In this document: one piece after another, positions 16,427-25,106 of the stretch
How positions within the stretch are numbered: the stretch's first letter is position 1
Layout: each line of letters starts with the position of its first letter
DNA from: Mycobacterium sp. IS-836
GTDB lineage: Bacteria > Actinomycetota > Actinomycetes > Mycobacteriales > Mycobacteriaceae
Assembly: GCF_001954275.1 (NCBI RefSeq)
Contig: NZ_MBEU01000078.1
Coordinates: forward strand, 1 to 39,815
Direction: 5' to 3'
DNA: 39,815 bases
The notes under the pieces: model-generated
The model's input: only the letters and a program-made list of their open reading frames with translations
Database searches by the model: none
Told to the model about the DNA's origin: nothing
Position numbers and translations under genes: made by a program

Positions 16427-17533
16427 ATGGACTTTCAGCTGAGCGACGAGCAGGCCCTGCTCCGCGACACCACGCGCGACCTCCTGTCGCGCACCTACGA
16501 TCCCGAGAGCCGCAACAAGATCATCGAGAGCGAGCTCGGCTGGAGCCGCGACGTGTGGAGCCAGCTCGCCGACACCGGGATTCTCGGCCTCGGGTTCGAG
16601 CCGGACGAGGCGGGCCAGATCGAAATCATGGTGGTGCTCACCGAGATCGGGCGACGGCTGGCACCCGAGCCCGTCGTGCACGCCGCCCTGGCACCCGGCG
16701 CACTGATCGCCGAACGCGGCAGCGACCCGCAAAAGCAGCTGCTGGACGAGGTTGCGGCGGGCCAAAAGTTGCTCGCGTTCGCCCATTTGGAAACCGGTCA
16801 CCGGAAACCGACCGCAGCCGTCTCCACGCAGGCTGCGCGGCAAGGCGATTCGTGGACCCTGACCGGAACGAAGAACCCGGTCCCGGCCGGGGACTGCGCC
16901 GACGCCCTGGTGGTCAGCGCCGCATTGCCCGACGGCGGAACGGGATTGTTCGTCGTCGACGGTGATGCGGTCACCCGGCACCCCTATCCGACCTTCGACG
17001 GCCAGCGCGGCGCCCAGATCGAGCTGGACTCCACGCCCGCCGAGCCCCTCGGCGACGCGGCGGACGCGTCGACGGCCATCCTCGAGGCACTCGTCCGAAT
17101 CCAGTCGGCGTTGTGTTGCGAAGCCGTTGGCGCGATGGAGGAAGCGCTGCGTCTAACCACCGATTACCTCAAGAGCCGCAAGCAGTTCGGCGTCACGCTC
17201 AACAAATTCCAGGCGCTCACCCAGCGCGCCGCCGACATGTACGTGTCGCTGGAGTTGGCTCGCAGCATGAGCTTCTACGCCGCGATGTCGATCGCCGACG
17301 GCAACCTCGACCCGGTGATCGCGTCGCGTGCCAAGCTGCAGATCGGCCGGTCCGCACGGCACATCGCGCAGGAGTCCATCCAGCTGCACGGCGGCATCGG
17401 CATGACCGCCGAGTATCCGGTCGCCCACTACGCGGCCCGGCTTACCGCGATCGAGCACACGCTGGGCTCCTCGCAGGACCACCTGCAAGTGCTCATCGAC
17501 CACATCGCCGACTACGACTTGGCCCGGCTCTAG
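16427..17533 (+). CDS. Acyl-CoA dehydrogenase, second subunit of a pair
   Basis: A 368-residue acyl-CoA dehydrogenase-fold protein starting seven bases after the first fadE. It begins MDFQLSDEQALLRDTTRDLL and has DYLKSRKQFGVTLNKFQALTQ and HGGIGMTAEYPVAHY. The segment that should hold the MCAD base reads AIEHTLGSSQDH. The alternative base position (LVRIQSALCC) also lacks Glu. It may therefore be the non-catalytic or structural partner of the preceding protein; this is an inference from motif alignment by eye. It is followed after four bases by the PPOX-fold gene, so all belong to one operon. Confidence 0.9.
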   Translation: MDFQLSDEQALLRDTTRDLLSRTYDPESRNKIIESELGWSRDVWSQLADTGILGLGFEPDEAGQIEIMVVLTEIGRRLAPEPVVHAALAPGALIAERGSDPQKQLLDEVAAGQKLLAFAHLETGHRKPTAAVSTQAARQGDSWTLTGTKNPVPAGDCADALVVSAALPDGGTGLFVVDGDAVTRHPYPTFDGQRGAQIELDSTPAEPLGDAADASTAILEALVRIQSALCCEAVGAMEEALRLTTDYLKSRKQFGVTLNKFQALTQRAADMYVSLELARSMSFYAAMSIADGNLDPVIASRAKLQIGRSARHIAQESIQLHGGIGMTAEYPVAHYAARLTAIEHTLGSSQDHLQVLIDHIADYDLARL

Positions 17534-17537
17534 CGCC

Positions 17538-17981
17538 ATGGCCGAGAAGCCGGAGCTGTCAGACAGGGTCGTCGAGTTCCTGTCGGCCGGGACCCGCACC
17601 GGGATGCTGGGTTACGTCGCGGCCGACGGCAGGCCGCTGGTCGCGCCGGTGTGGTTTGTCGTGGATATGGAGCAAGACGGTGGCGTGCTGGTGTTCACCA
17701 CCGGCCGCGACACGTCGAAAGGCCGTGCCCTGGCGCGTGATTCGCGAGTCACCATCTGCGTCGACGACCCCCACCCGCCCTATTCGTTCGTACAGGTGCA
17801 GGGCGTGGCGACGACGACGGACGATCCCGGTGACGTGCTGGAGTTCACCACCAGGACCGGCGCGCGGTACATGGGCGCCGACCGCGCCGACGAATTCGGC
17901 CGCCGCAACGCCGTTCCCGGCGAACTCGTGGTGCGTGTGCGCCCGACCAAGGTGGTCGCCGGATTCGATATCAGCGACTGA
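17538..17981 (+). CDS. PPOX-fold flavin/F420-dependent oxidoreductase
   Basis: A 147-residue split-barrel protein of the pyridoxamine 5'-phosphate oxidase-like superfamily, many mycobacterial members of which bind coenzyme F420. Typical parts are RTGMLGYVAADGRPLVAPVWF, VLVFTTGRDTSKGRALARDS, VTICVDDPHPPYSFVQVQG, and a C-terminal VVRVRPTKVVAGFDI. The cofactor (FMN or F420) and substrate cannot be set from sequence alone. It lies four bases after the second fadE, so it probably serves the same pathway. Confidence 0.85.
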   Translation: MAEKPELSDRVVEFLSAGTRTGMLGYVAADGRPLVAPVWFVVDMEQDGGVLVFTTGRDTSKGRALARDSRVTICVDDPHPPYSFVQVQGVATTTDDPGDVLEFTTRTGARYMGADRADEFGRRNAVPGELVVRVRPTKVVAGFDISD

Positions 17982-18032
17982 ACGCGACCGACCGCGACTG
18001 AGCGCGAAGCGCCTACGGCAAAGGAGCCCCCG

Positions 18033-19091
18033 ATGAGCACCACCGGAGAAAACCGTCCATTGCGCGTGATCCAGTGGACGACCGGCAACATCGGGCGGCG
18101 ATCGCTGCACGCCATCATCGGCAGGCCCGACATGGAGCTGGTCGGCGTCTACGCGCATGGGCAGGACAAGGTCGGCGTCGACGCCGCCAAACTAGCCGGC
18201 TGGCCGGAGCCGACCGGGGTGCAGGCGACCAACGACGTCGACGCGCTGCTCGCGCTGAGGCCCGACGCGTGTTGCTATAACCCGTTGTGGCCCAACGTCG
18301 ACGAACTGGTCCGCCTGCTGGAATCGGGCGTCAACGTGTGCACCAGCGCGGCGTGGATCACCGGGGGCAAGCAGACGCCGCAGGACCGCAAACGCATCGA
18401 GGACGCCTGTCGCAAAGGTAATTCGACGATTTTCGGCAGCGGCGCGCACCCCGGAATGACGAACATGGTCGGCATGGTGCTGTCGGCCTCCTGCGAGCGC
18501 GTCGACGAGATCCGGATCACCGAGTCGGTGGATTGCTCGACCTACGAGTCGGCGGAAACCCAGACGGCTATGGGGTTCTCGCAGGATCCCGACACCCCTG
18601 GGCTGGCGGACAGCGTTCGCCGGGAAAGCGAGGTCTTCGCGGAGTCGGCGGCGATGATGGCCGATGCGATCGGCGCGAAGCTGGACAAGATGACGTTCGA
18701 CGTCACCTTCACCGCGGCCACCGCAGATTCCGATCTGGGCTTCATGAAGATTCCCGCGGGGACGGTCGGCAGCGTCTATGGCTACCACCGCGGCTGGGAA
18801 GGTGACCGCAACGTCGTCAGCGTCGGATTCAACTGGATCATGGGCAGCCATGTGGTGCCGCCCAAGCCCCTCGAGCACGGCCACGTCATCCAGGTTTTCG
18901 GGCTGCCCAACATGCGCACCGTCCTGCACTGCCTGCCACCGAAGGATTGGACCGAGCCCGGGTTCATGGGTCTGGGAATGATCTACACCGCGATGCCGGT
19001 TACCAATGCAGTCCCGGCCGTGGTGGCAGCGAAGCCCGGCATCGCGACATTGGCGGACTTGCCGCCGGTGACGGGACGGGTTGCGCGCTAG
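18033..19091 (+). CDS. NAD(P)H-dependent amine dehydrogenase-like oxidoreductase (DapB-N fold)
   Basis: A 352-residue oxidoreductase. The N-terminus is a Rossmann domain (LRVIQWTTGNIGRRSLHAI) like that of dihydrodipicolinate reductase. The rest resembles the 2,4-diaminopentanoate dehydrogenase C-terminal domain, with GSGAHPGMTNMVGMVLS and ITESVDCSTYESAET. Mycobacteria have several such paralogues of unknown substrate. AAAGGAG precedes the ATG at 18033. It lies 51 bases after the PPOX gene in the same direction, so it probably belongs to the fadE operon. Involvement in lipid or sterol-like catabolism is a guess from neighbours. Confidence 0.8.
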   Translation: MSTTGENRPLRVIQWTTGNIGRRSLHAIIGRPDMELVGVYAHGQDKVGVDAAKLAGWPEPTGVQATNDVDALLALRPDACCYNPLWPNVDELVRLLESGVNVCTSAAWITGGKQTPQDRKRIEDACRKGNSTIFGSGAHPGMTNMVGMVLSASCERVDEIRITESVDCSTYESAETQTAMGFSQDPDTPGLADSVRRESEVFAESAAMMADAIGAKLDKMTFDVTFTAATADSDLGFMKIPAGTVGSVYGYHRGWEGDRNVVSVGFNWIMGSHVVPPKPLEHGHVIQVFGLPNMRTVLHCLPPKDWTEPGFMGLGMIYTAMPVTNAVPAVVAAKPGIATLADLPPVTGRVAR

Positions 19092-19141
19092 ACCGGTGCC
19101 ACACCGGGCACACCCGGAGGAACGCTTCCGTCCTCTAAGGG

Positions 19142-19155
19142 TTAGCATACTTAGC
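19142..19155 (+). promoter_or_regulatory. TTAGC direct repeat with CATACT, upstream of mmpS
   Basis: TTAGC occurs twice (19142-19146 and 19151-19155), overlapping CATACT (19146-19151), which resembles a mycobacterial -10 box. It is about 100 bases before the mmpS start. No -35 element is clear. It may be promoter plus operator for mmpS-mmpL. Confidence 0.3.
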
Positions 19156-19256
19156 CGAGCAAAGGTTCCTGGCGACAATGGACGTCGCCGATGACGGTGG
19201 TGAGCTTTCGGGCGGGACGGCAGGCCCGCCAGCGGTGAGCGGAAGGCGGTCTGGTG

Positions 19257-19715
19257 ATGACTAGTCCAGGTTCAACGACCGGAGCGCTAACCCGCATATT
19301 GAAACGAGCCTGGATTCCGCTGCTCCTCGTCGCCGTTCTCGCTGTCTCGGGCCTGGTCGTGATGCGCCTGCACAAGATCTTCGGCTCGCAGGACCTCAAC
19401 GCGAACGCCAGGGCCGGGATCGAGATCGTGCAGTTCAACCCCAAGGTCGTCGTCTACGAGGTGTCCGGCCCACCGGGCGCCACGGCCAACATCAACTACT
19501 GGGACGAGAACGCCAACACGCACCAGGTCAACGCCGCGCCGCTGCCGTGGTCCACCACGATTTCGACGACACTGCCCGCGGTCAGCGCCAACATCATGGC
19601 GCAAAGCGACGGCAGCAGCATCAGCTGCAAGATCACCGTGGACGGCGTGGTCCGCGAACAGCAAAACTCCGACGGCCACAACGCCCAGACCTTCTGCCTG
19701 GTGAAGTCCGCATGA
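19257..19715 (+). CDS. MmpS-family membrane accessory protein
   Basis: A roughly 152-residue protein with one N-terminal membrane helix (about residues 20-38, WIPLLLVAVLAVSGLVVMRL) and a periplasmic beta-sandwich. The domain has the family features VYEVSGPPGATANINYWDENA, and two Cys (SISCKI and TFCLV) that could form a disulfide. MmpS proteins assist MmpL transporters in exporting lipids or siderophores. GTG at 19254 or ATG at 19257 could start it; GGAAGG lies ten bases before the ATG. The stop overlaps the mmpL start as ATGA. Confidence 0.92.
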   Translation: MTSPGSTTGALTRILKRAWIPLLLVAVLAVSGLVVMRLHKIFGSQDLNANARAGIEIVQFNPKVVVYEVSGPPGATANINYWDENANTHQVNAAPLPWSTTISTTLPAVSANIMAQSDGSSISCKITVDGVVREQQNSDGHNAQTFCLVKSA

Positions 19716-22609
19716 GCGACGTGAACAACAAGAGCCCGATGACCGCCGCGGACGCGGACACGGGCCCGATCCACGCCCAGAGCCCCGGCAAGCCCGCACG
19801 CGGCCACCGCCCGGCCCTCCCCCACACAATCCGCATCTTCGCGGTGCCCATCATCTTGGGCTGGGTCTTCGTGACGGTTCTGGTGAACGTCATCGTCCCC
19901 CGTTTGGAAGTCGTCGGCGAAGCGCACTCGGCGCCAATGACGCCACTGGACGCCCCGTCCATGAAGGCGATGATGCTGCTGGGCCACAACTTCCACGAAT
20001 TCGATTCCAACAGCACCGTGATGATCGTGCTGGAAGGTCAGAAACCCCTCGGCGACGACGCGCATCGCTACTACGACAACCTGATCCGCCAACTGCGCCA
20101 GGATCCCCAACACATCCAGCACATCCAGGACTTCTGGGGAGACCGGCTAACCGCGGCGGGGGCGCAGAGCGCCGACGCCAAGGGCGCCTACGTCATGTTG
20201 AACCTCGCCGGCAACCAAGGCACGACGCAGGCGAACGAATCAGTGGACGCCGTGCGGAAGGTGATCGATCGCAATCAGGCGCCGCCGGGGGTGAAGGCCT
20301 ACGTCACCGGTCCCGCCGCGCTGTCCGATGACATGCACCTCATCGGTAACGCGAGCCTGGCCAAGATCACCCTGTTCACCCTGGGCGCGATCGCGATCAT
20401 GCTGCTGCTGGTCTATCGGTCCATCGTCACGACGCTGGTCCAGCTGTTCATGACGTTCGTCGCGTTGGCGTGTTCGCGGGGAGTCGTCGCGGTCCTGGCC
20501 TATCACAACGCATTCGGGCTGACCACGTTCGCCGCCAACATCCTGACCATGTTGGCGATCGCGGCGGGGACGGACTATGGGATCTTCCTCGTCGGCCGCT
20601 ACCAAGAGGCGCTGCGCGCCGGTGAGGATCGAGAAACCGCGTACTACACCACATTTCGCGGGGTGGCGCCGGTCGTCCTAGGGTCAGGCCTGACGATCGC
20701 CGGGGCGACCTATTGCCTGAGTTTTGCGCGCCTGCCCTGGTTCAACACGATGGGCGCACCCGTCGCGATCGGCATGCTGGTCGTGGTGTTGGCCGGCCTC
20801 ACGCTGGGGCCGGCGGTCGTGTTCGTGGGCAGTCGCTTCCATTTCTTCGAGTCCAAGCGGGCGGTTAAGAGGGGTCGGCTGTGGCGGCGGGTGGGCACCG
20901 CGGTAGTGCGTTGGCCCGCACCGGTTCTGGCGATCAGCGCCGCGGTCGTGCTGGTCGGCATGGTCGCCCTGCCCAGCTATGTCACGAGTTACAACGACCG
21001 GTACTACCTGCCGACCTCGGCACCCTCCAATCTTGGGCAAGCGGCGGCGGATCGGCATTTCTCGCAGGCGCGGATGAACCCCGACATGTTGATGGTCGAA
21101 GCCGACCATGACATGCGAAATCCGGCCGACATGCTGGTGTTGGACAGGGTGGCCAAGAACGTCATGCGCACGGTGGGCATCGCCATGGTCCAGGACATCA
21201 CCAGGCCGCTGGGCATTCCGATCCAGCACAGCTCGATACCGTTCCAGAACAGCATGCAGAGTCAGACGACGATGCAAAACATGGCGTTCCTCAAGGACCG
21301 CATGGCTGACATTCTCAAGATGGCAGACTTGCTGCAGGACCAAATCAACGTCACGCAGCGCCAATACGAAGTGTCGCAAGATCTTTCGAAGGCCGCCGAC
21401 GACAGCGCAAAAACCACGGCAGAAACGTCGGAAATCACCGATACGTTGCGCAACCACATCGCGGATTTCGACGACTTCTGGCGGCCGATGCGCAGTTACT
21501 TCTACTGGGAAAAGCACTGCTACGACATTCCCATCTGCTGGTCGACCCGGTCTCTGTTCGACTCGTTGGACGGCTTCGACCAGCTCGCCGAGAAGTTTCA
21601 CGACCTCACGGCCGACATCCAGCACACCGCCACGGCCACGCACGATCTGATGGCGCTGTTCCCCATGCTGATTGCGACGCTGAAGACGACCCGGGGAATC
21701 ACGCTGACGTTGTACCAGACGTTCAAGGCGATGATCGATCAGATGGAGGCCATGAGCGATACCGCGATCGTGATGGGGCAGAGTTTCGACGCCTCCAAGA
21801 ACGACGATTTCTTCTACCTGCCGCCGGAGGCCTTCCAGAATCCGGACTTCCAGACGGGCCTGCGAATGTTCTTGTCGCCGGACGGTAAGTCGGCGCGCTT
21901 CTTCATCACCCATCAGGGCGATCCGATGACCCCGGAAGGGATCTCGCGCGTCGCCGCGGAGCGGACCGCCGCGCAGGAGGGTCTGAAACAGTCCTCGCTG
22001 TCGGACGCCAAGGTTTACCTCGGCGGCACGGCCGCGACCTTCAAGGACATGCACGACGGCGCGAAATTCGACCTGATGATCGCGGTGGTGTCGGCCCTCA
22101 CGCTGATCTTCATGATCATGCTGCTGCTCACCAGGAGCGTGGTCGCGGCGCTGGTGATCGTGGGCACCGCGGCCAGCTCCATCGCGGCGTCATTCGGCCT
22201 GTCCGTGCTGATTTGGCAGGATCTGTTCGGCATCAAGATCCACTGGATCGTCGCGGCGCTATCGGTCATCATCCTGTTGGCCGTCGGGTCCGACTACAAC
22301 CTGCTACTGGTGTCCCGGTTCAGGGAGGAGATCCATGGCGGGCTCAAGACCGGAATCATCCGGTCGATGGCCGGGACCGGCGGGGTGGTGACCGCGGCGG
22401 GTCTGGTGTTCGCCTTCACCATGGCGTCCATGCTGGGCAGCGACCTGCGGGTGTTGGGCCAGTTCGGATCCACCGTCTGCATTGGTCTGTTGCTCGACAC
22501 GCTGATCGTGCGCACGCTGTTGATGCCGTCGATCGCTACCCTGCTGGGGCGTTGGTTCTGGTGGCCGCAGGTTGTCCATCCGCGAGGCGACAACGCGCGA
22601 CGAACCTGA
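19712..22609 (+). CDS. MmpL-family RND transporter
   Basis: A 965-residue inner-membrane transporter with the RND layout: a first helix near residues 38-60, a periplasmic domain, a helix bundle, a second large periplasmic domain with a long coiled region (about 520-640), and a final helix bundle. The proton-relay Asp-Tyr pairs are present in GTDYGIFL (D288-Y289) and GSDYNLLL (D861-Y862). Length and the MmpS partner resemble the MmpL4/MmpL5-type group, which moves siderophores and glycopeptidolipids. The cargo is not shown by the sequence, and no biosynthetic genes are adjacent. It is coupled to mmpS by ATGA. Confidence 0.93.
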   Translation: MSDVNNKSPMTAADADTGPIHAQSPGKPARGHRPALPHTIRIFAVPIILGWVFVTVLVNVIVPRLEVVGEAHSAPMTPLDAPSMKAMMLLGHNFHEFDSNSTVMIVLEGQKPLGDDAHRYYDNLIRQLRQDPQHIQHIQDFWGDRLTAAGAQSADAKGAYVMLNLAGNQGTTQANESVDAVRKVIDRNQAPPGVKAYVTGPAALSDDMHLIGNASLAKITLFTLGAIAIMLLLVYRSIVTTLVQLFMTFVALACSRGVVAVLAYHNAFGLTTFAANILTMLAIAAGTDYGIFLVGRYQEALRAGEDRETAYYTTFRGVAPVVLGSGLTIAGATYCLSFARLPWFNTMGAPVAIGMLVVVLAGLTLGPAVVFVGSRFHFFESKRAVKRGRLWRRVGTAVVRWPAPVLAISAAVVLVGMVALPSYVTSYNDRYYLPTSAPSNLGQAAADRHFSQARMNPDMLMVEADHDMRNPADMLVLDRVAKNVMRTVGIAMVQDITRPLGIPIQHSSIPFQNSMQSQTTMQNMAFLKDRMADILKMADLLQDQINVTQRQYEVSQDLSKAADDSAKTTAETSEITDTLRNHIADFDDFWRPMRSYFYWEKHCYDIPICWSTRSLFDSLDGFDQLAEKFHDLTADIQHTATATHDLMALFPMLIATLKTTRGITLTLYQTFKAMIDQMEAMSDTAIVMGQSFDASKNDDFFYLPPEAFQNPDFQTGLRMFLSPDGKSARFFITHQGDPMTPEGISRVAAERTAAQEGLKQSSLSDAKVYLGGTAATFKDMHDGAKFDLMIAVVSALTLIFMIMLLLTRSVVAALVIVGTAASSIAASFGLSVLIWQDLFGIKIHWIVAALSVIILLAVGSDYNLLLVSRFREEIHGGLKTGIIRSMAGTGGVVTAAGLVFAFTMASMLGSDLRVLGQFGSTVCIGLLLDTLIVRTLLMPSIATLLGRWFWWPQVVHPRGDNARRT

Positions 22610-22645
22610 CGCACTGGGCCGTTCGGTGCGGCTATTATCCCGACA

Positions 22646-23533
22646 ATGGGAACGGTGGACCTTGCTGACTCCTGCGTCCTCTGGACTGGCTTCGACATAT
22701 CGATCGTGGCCAGGACGTACGCGCAATTCACCGGCATCCTCGCCGGTTTCGCCTTTGTCGTCATAAATCTCGTGCTCGACCGCGCCTATCGCCGGCGCGG
22801 CGAGGGTCATTCGCCAGACCCGCGCGAGGTCGAACATGACACCCAAGTGGGAATCGCACTGGTATGCGCGTTCCTGGGCCTATTTCTGACGACCCTGCGA
22901 TATGGGTTGCTCGCCGGCGAGAGCGGTTGCGCCCTCACCAACGGCCGAGCCGGGTCCGTGGAAGTGCTGGCCGCCGTATCGTTCGGGGCGTCCATTTACA
23001 TGCTGCTCTACGCGATTGTGCAGTTTATTTCGGGCACCGCGGGCGTCCTCGCCAAACACTGCGTATTTGTCCTCGCAGTCCTCGTGCCCCCGATTACCGT
23101 GTTCCTGGTTGAAGATACGATCATGCACCTCGCGCTCTCGCTGGGCGATCCGCAGACGCACCGGCCGCTTCAGCCGATGTGGGACTGGGCCAACAGGCTG
23201 TCGATTCCGATACCGCTGGCGATCATCATCGCGTGTGCCGCGTTGTGGTACATCGGAATTGGTAGGCGGCGTACGGAATCACCTCCCGGCGGCATTGCGC
23301 GGCGGATCCGAATTGCCGTCCCCTACATTACCGTCGCTGTCGTTGCGGCCGTAATCGTGCGTTCCATCATGGCGTTGCGTTATAAAGATCCGGCCGCGCA
23401 TATCAGTGCTGCCGAAGCCTGGTTCTGGCTGGGCGTGCTCGTTGCCGCGTTGCTGGTTCAAAGCGCTGCGTTGTCATTTCAAAAAGGCGTGGAAGTGCCG
23501 TTTGGCGGCTCTGCGATTTCGGCCCGTGCCTAG
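22646..23533 (+). CDS. Multi-pass membrane protein of unknown function
   Basis: A 295-residue protein with about seven hydrophobic segments: roughly residues 25-45, 68-90, 103-128, 134-155, 187-207, 227-245 and 260-280. There is a charged loop (DRAYRRRGEGHSPDPREVEHD) after the first. I recognise no family or catalytic motif. It starts 36 bases after mmpL on the same strand and could be co-transcribed with it. Its TAG stop shares the palindrome CTAG with the stop of the convergent degV gene, so the two reading frames overlap tail to tail by four bases. Confidence 0.75.
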   Translation: MGTVDLADSCVLWTGFDISIVARTYAQFTGILAGFAFVVINLVLDRAYRRRGEGHSPDPREVEHDTQVGIALVCAFLGLFLTTLRYGLLAGESGCALTNGRAGSVEVLAAVSFGASIYMLLYAIVQFISGTAGVLAKHCVFVLAVLVPPITVFLVEDTIMHLALSLGDPQTHRPLQPMWDWANRLSIPIPLAIIIACAALWYIGIGRRRTESPPGGIARRIRIAVPYITVAVVAAVIVRSIMALRYKDPAAHISAAEAWFWLGVLVAALLVQSAALSFQKGVEVPFGGSAISARA

Positions 23534-24363
23534 CCCTCCGGCAATTCGAGGCACACCGCGACGGCTCCCGCACCGACGTGCAGCGCGAGCACCGGCCCCA
23601 ACGGCGTGACGATCGCCGGTTCGCACTCCGGCAACCGACGCGCCAGTGTCGCCGCCACCTCGCTCGCTCCGTCGGGGTTGGCGACATGGTGCACCGCCAA
23701 CGCGGCACGACCATCGCCGACGATCCCGCAGACCCGATCGATCATCGTCGCGGTCGCGCTGCTGACCGTGCGCACCCGTTGGGCCAGAACGAGTTTGCCG
23801 TCGTCGACGCGCAGCAGCGGCTTGAGCGACAGCGCGGTGCCAAGCCACGCCGTGGCGCCACCGATCCGGCCGCTGCGCCGCAGGTTGTCCAGGCGGTGCA
23901 CGACGATGAACGCGTGACTGCGGCCCACGGCCGAACTCGCGGCGGCCGCGACGGTCTCCAGGTCGCCGCCGGCCGCCGCGGCCCGTGCGGCGGCGAGCAC
24001 CGCAAAGCCGGTGCCCATCGCGGCTGACCTCGAGTCGATGACCCGTATCGCCGGATCGAGGTCGGCCGCGGTTCGTTCGGCGTTGCCGTAGGTACCCGAC
24101 AGCGCCGACGAGATATGCACCGCCACTACGCCGTCCCCGTCGCTGGCGGCAAGCGCCTCCTGGTAGACGTTGGCCAACTCGGCCGGCGTGGCGGCCGCGG
24201 TGGTGGCGTGCAGCTTGTAGATATCGTCTGGGATGTCGTCGAGGCCGTCGCGCAGGTCGTCGCCGTCGAGCAAGACGTGCAGCGGAACGACTCGTATCGA
24301 CCACTTTTCGAGCAACTCGGCCGGCAGCCGCGACGACGCATCGGTTACCACCACCACGGACAT
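23530..24363 (-). CDS. DegV-family fatty-acid-binding protein (Rv2417c-like)
   Basis: A 277-residue DegV-fold protein; the family binds fatty acids, and in some bacteria presents them to fatty-acid kinase. Visible features are VVVTDASSRLPAELLEKW at the N-terminus, HATTAAATPAELANVYQEAL, HISSALSGTYGNAE, and RLDNLRRSGRIGGATAWLG. The ATG at 24363 gives the family-typical short N-terminus; further upstream in frame it runs into octT. It is the last gene of nadD-rsfS-gpgP-octT-degV. In M. tuberculosis the same series is followed by eis, which is absent here. Confidence 0.9.
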   Translation of the reverse strand: MSVVVVTDASSRLPAELLEKWSIRVVPLHVLLDGDDLRDGLDDIPDDIYKLHATTAAATPAELANVYQEALAASDGDGVVAVHISSALSGTYGNAERTAADLDPAIRVIDSRSAAMGTGFAVLAAARAAAAGGDLETVAAAASSAVGRSHAFIVVHRLDNLRRSGRIGGATAWLGTALSLKPLLRVDDGKLVLAQRVRTVSSATATMIDRVCGIVGDGRAALAVHHVANPDGASEVAATLARRLPECEPAIVTPLGPVLALHVGAGAVAVCLELPEG

Positions 24364-24368
24364 GCGTG

Positions 24369-25106
24369 CTACCCGCGCGGTTTCTCGGTAGATACACCGG
24401 CTTCGGCCAGCGCCTTGAGCATGAGCTCCGCGACCGCCTGGTGGGCCTCGAAATTCCAGTGAATCCCGTCGGGGTTGCCGCGTCCACTCATAATGTGCTC
24501 GGCCACAGCGGCTTTGAGATCGACCAAGGGAACATCGTGGCTTTGCGCCCATTCGGTGATCGCCGCGGCGGTGCCCGCGCGACCGTGGTGGGCCTTGCCG
24601 TATGTCTGCGCGATGTGCACCGACGGCAGCGAGGCCACGATCGGGATCCCGGGGCGGTTGAAATCGATTGCGCCGCGGGTCTGTTCGAGGTATTCGGCGC
24701 TCAAGTGCGGCGGCAGCGCGGACCTGGCCATCGGTGAAAGCCGGGGCTGCAGCCAACCATAGCCGTCGCGGACCCAGCGCCGCAGCCACGGCGGCCGCAC
24801 GTAGCGGATCAGCTCGCGCAGCGCGGTCGGCAGCACCGAGGGCAGTGAATCCATCCCGCCGGTGGCGAATATCACCGCCCCGGCCCGGGGCAGCGCCGCC
24901 CAGGCGCGTGGATCCTGGGTCGCCGCCCACCAGATGTCGCGGCATGTCCAGCCGATGCGGCCAATCAGCTCCACATCCCAATCCAGTTGCGAGGCAACGA
25001 TATTGGGCCAGATACGCGAATCGTCGGAGGGCAACCCGCCGGTCGGGCCGTAGTAGGCCAGCGAGTCCGCGAAGACGAGCAGCACCGGACGTGTTTTAGA
25101 GGACAT
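24369..25106 (-). CDS. octT: Diglucosylglycerate octanoyltransferase, SGNH hydrolase fold
   Basis: A 245-residue GDSL/SGNH-like protein. OctT octanoylates diglucosylglycerate, an early step of methylglucose lipopolysaccharide synthesis. Motifs are VFADSLAYYG (Ser block), ATGGMDSLPS and the C-terminal NPDGIHWNFEAHQ with the catalytic Asp-His. The start codon lies 11 bases inside the gpgP 3' end, so translation is coupled. Assignment follows the family motifs and the conserved position beside gpgP, as in Rv2418c-Rv2419c. Confidence 0.88.
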   Translation of the reverse strand: MSSKTRPVLLVFADSLAYYGPTGGLPSDDSRIWPNIVASQLDWDVELIGRIGWTCRDIWWAATQDPRAWAALPRAGAVIFATGGMDSLPSVLPTALRELIRYVRPPWLRRWVRDGYGWLQPRLSPMARSALPPHLSAEYLEQTRGAIDFNRPGIPIVASLPSVHIAQTYGKAHHGRAGTAAAITEWAQSHDVPLVDLKAAVAEHIMSGRGNPDGIHWNFEAHQAVAELMLKALAEAGVSTEKPRG

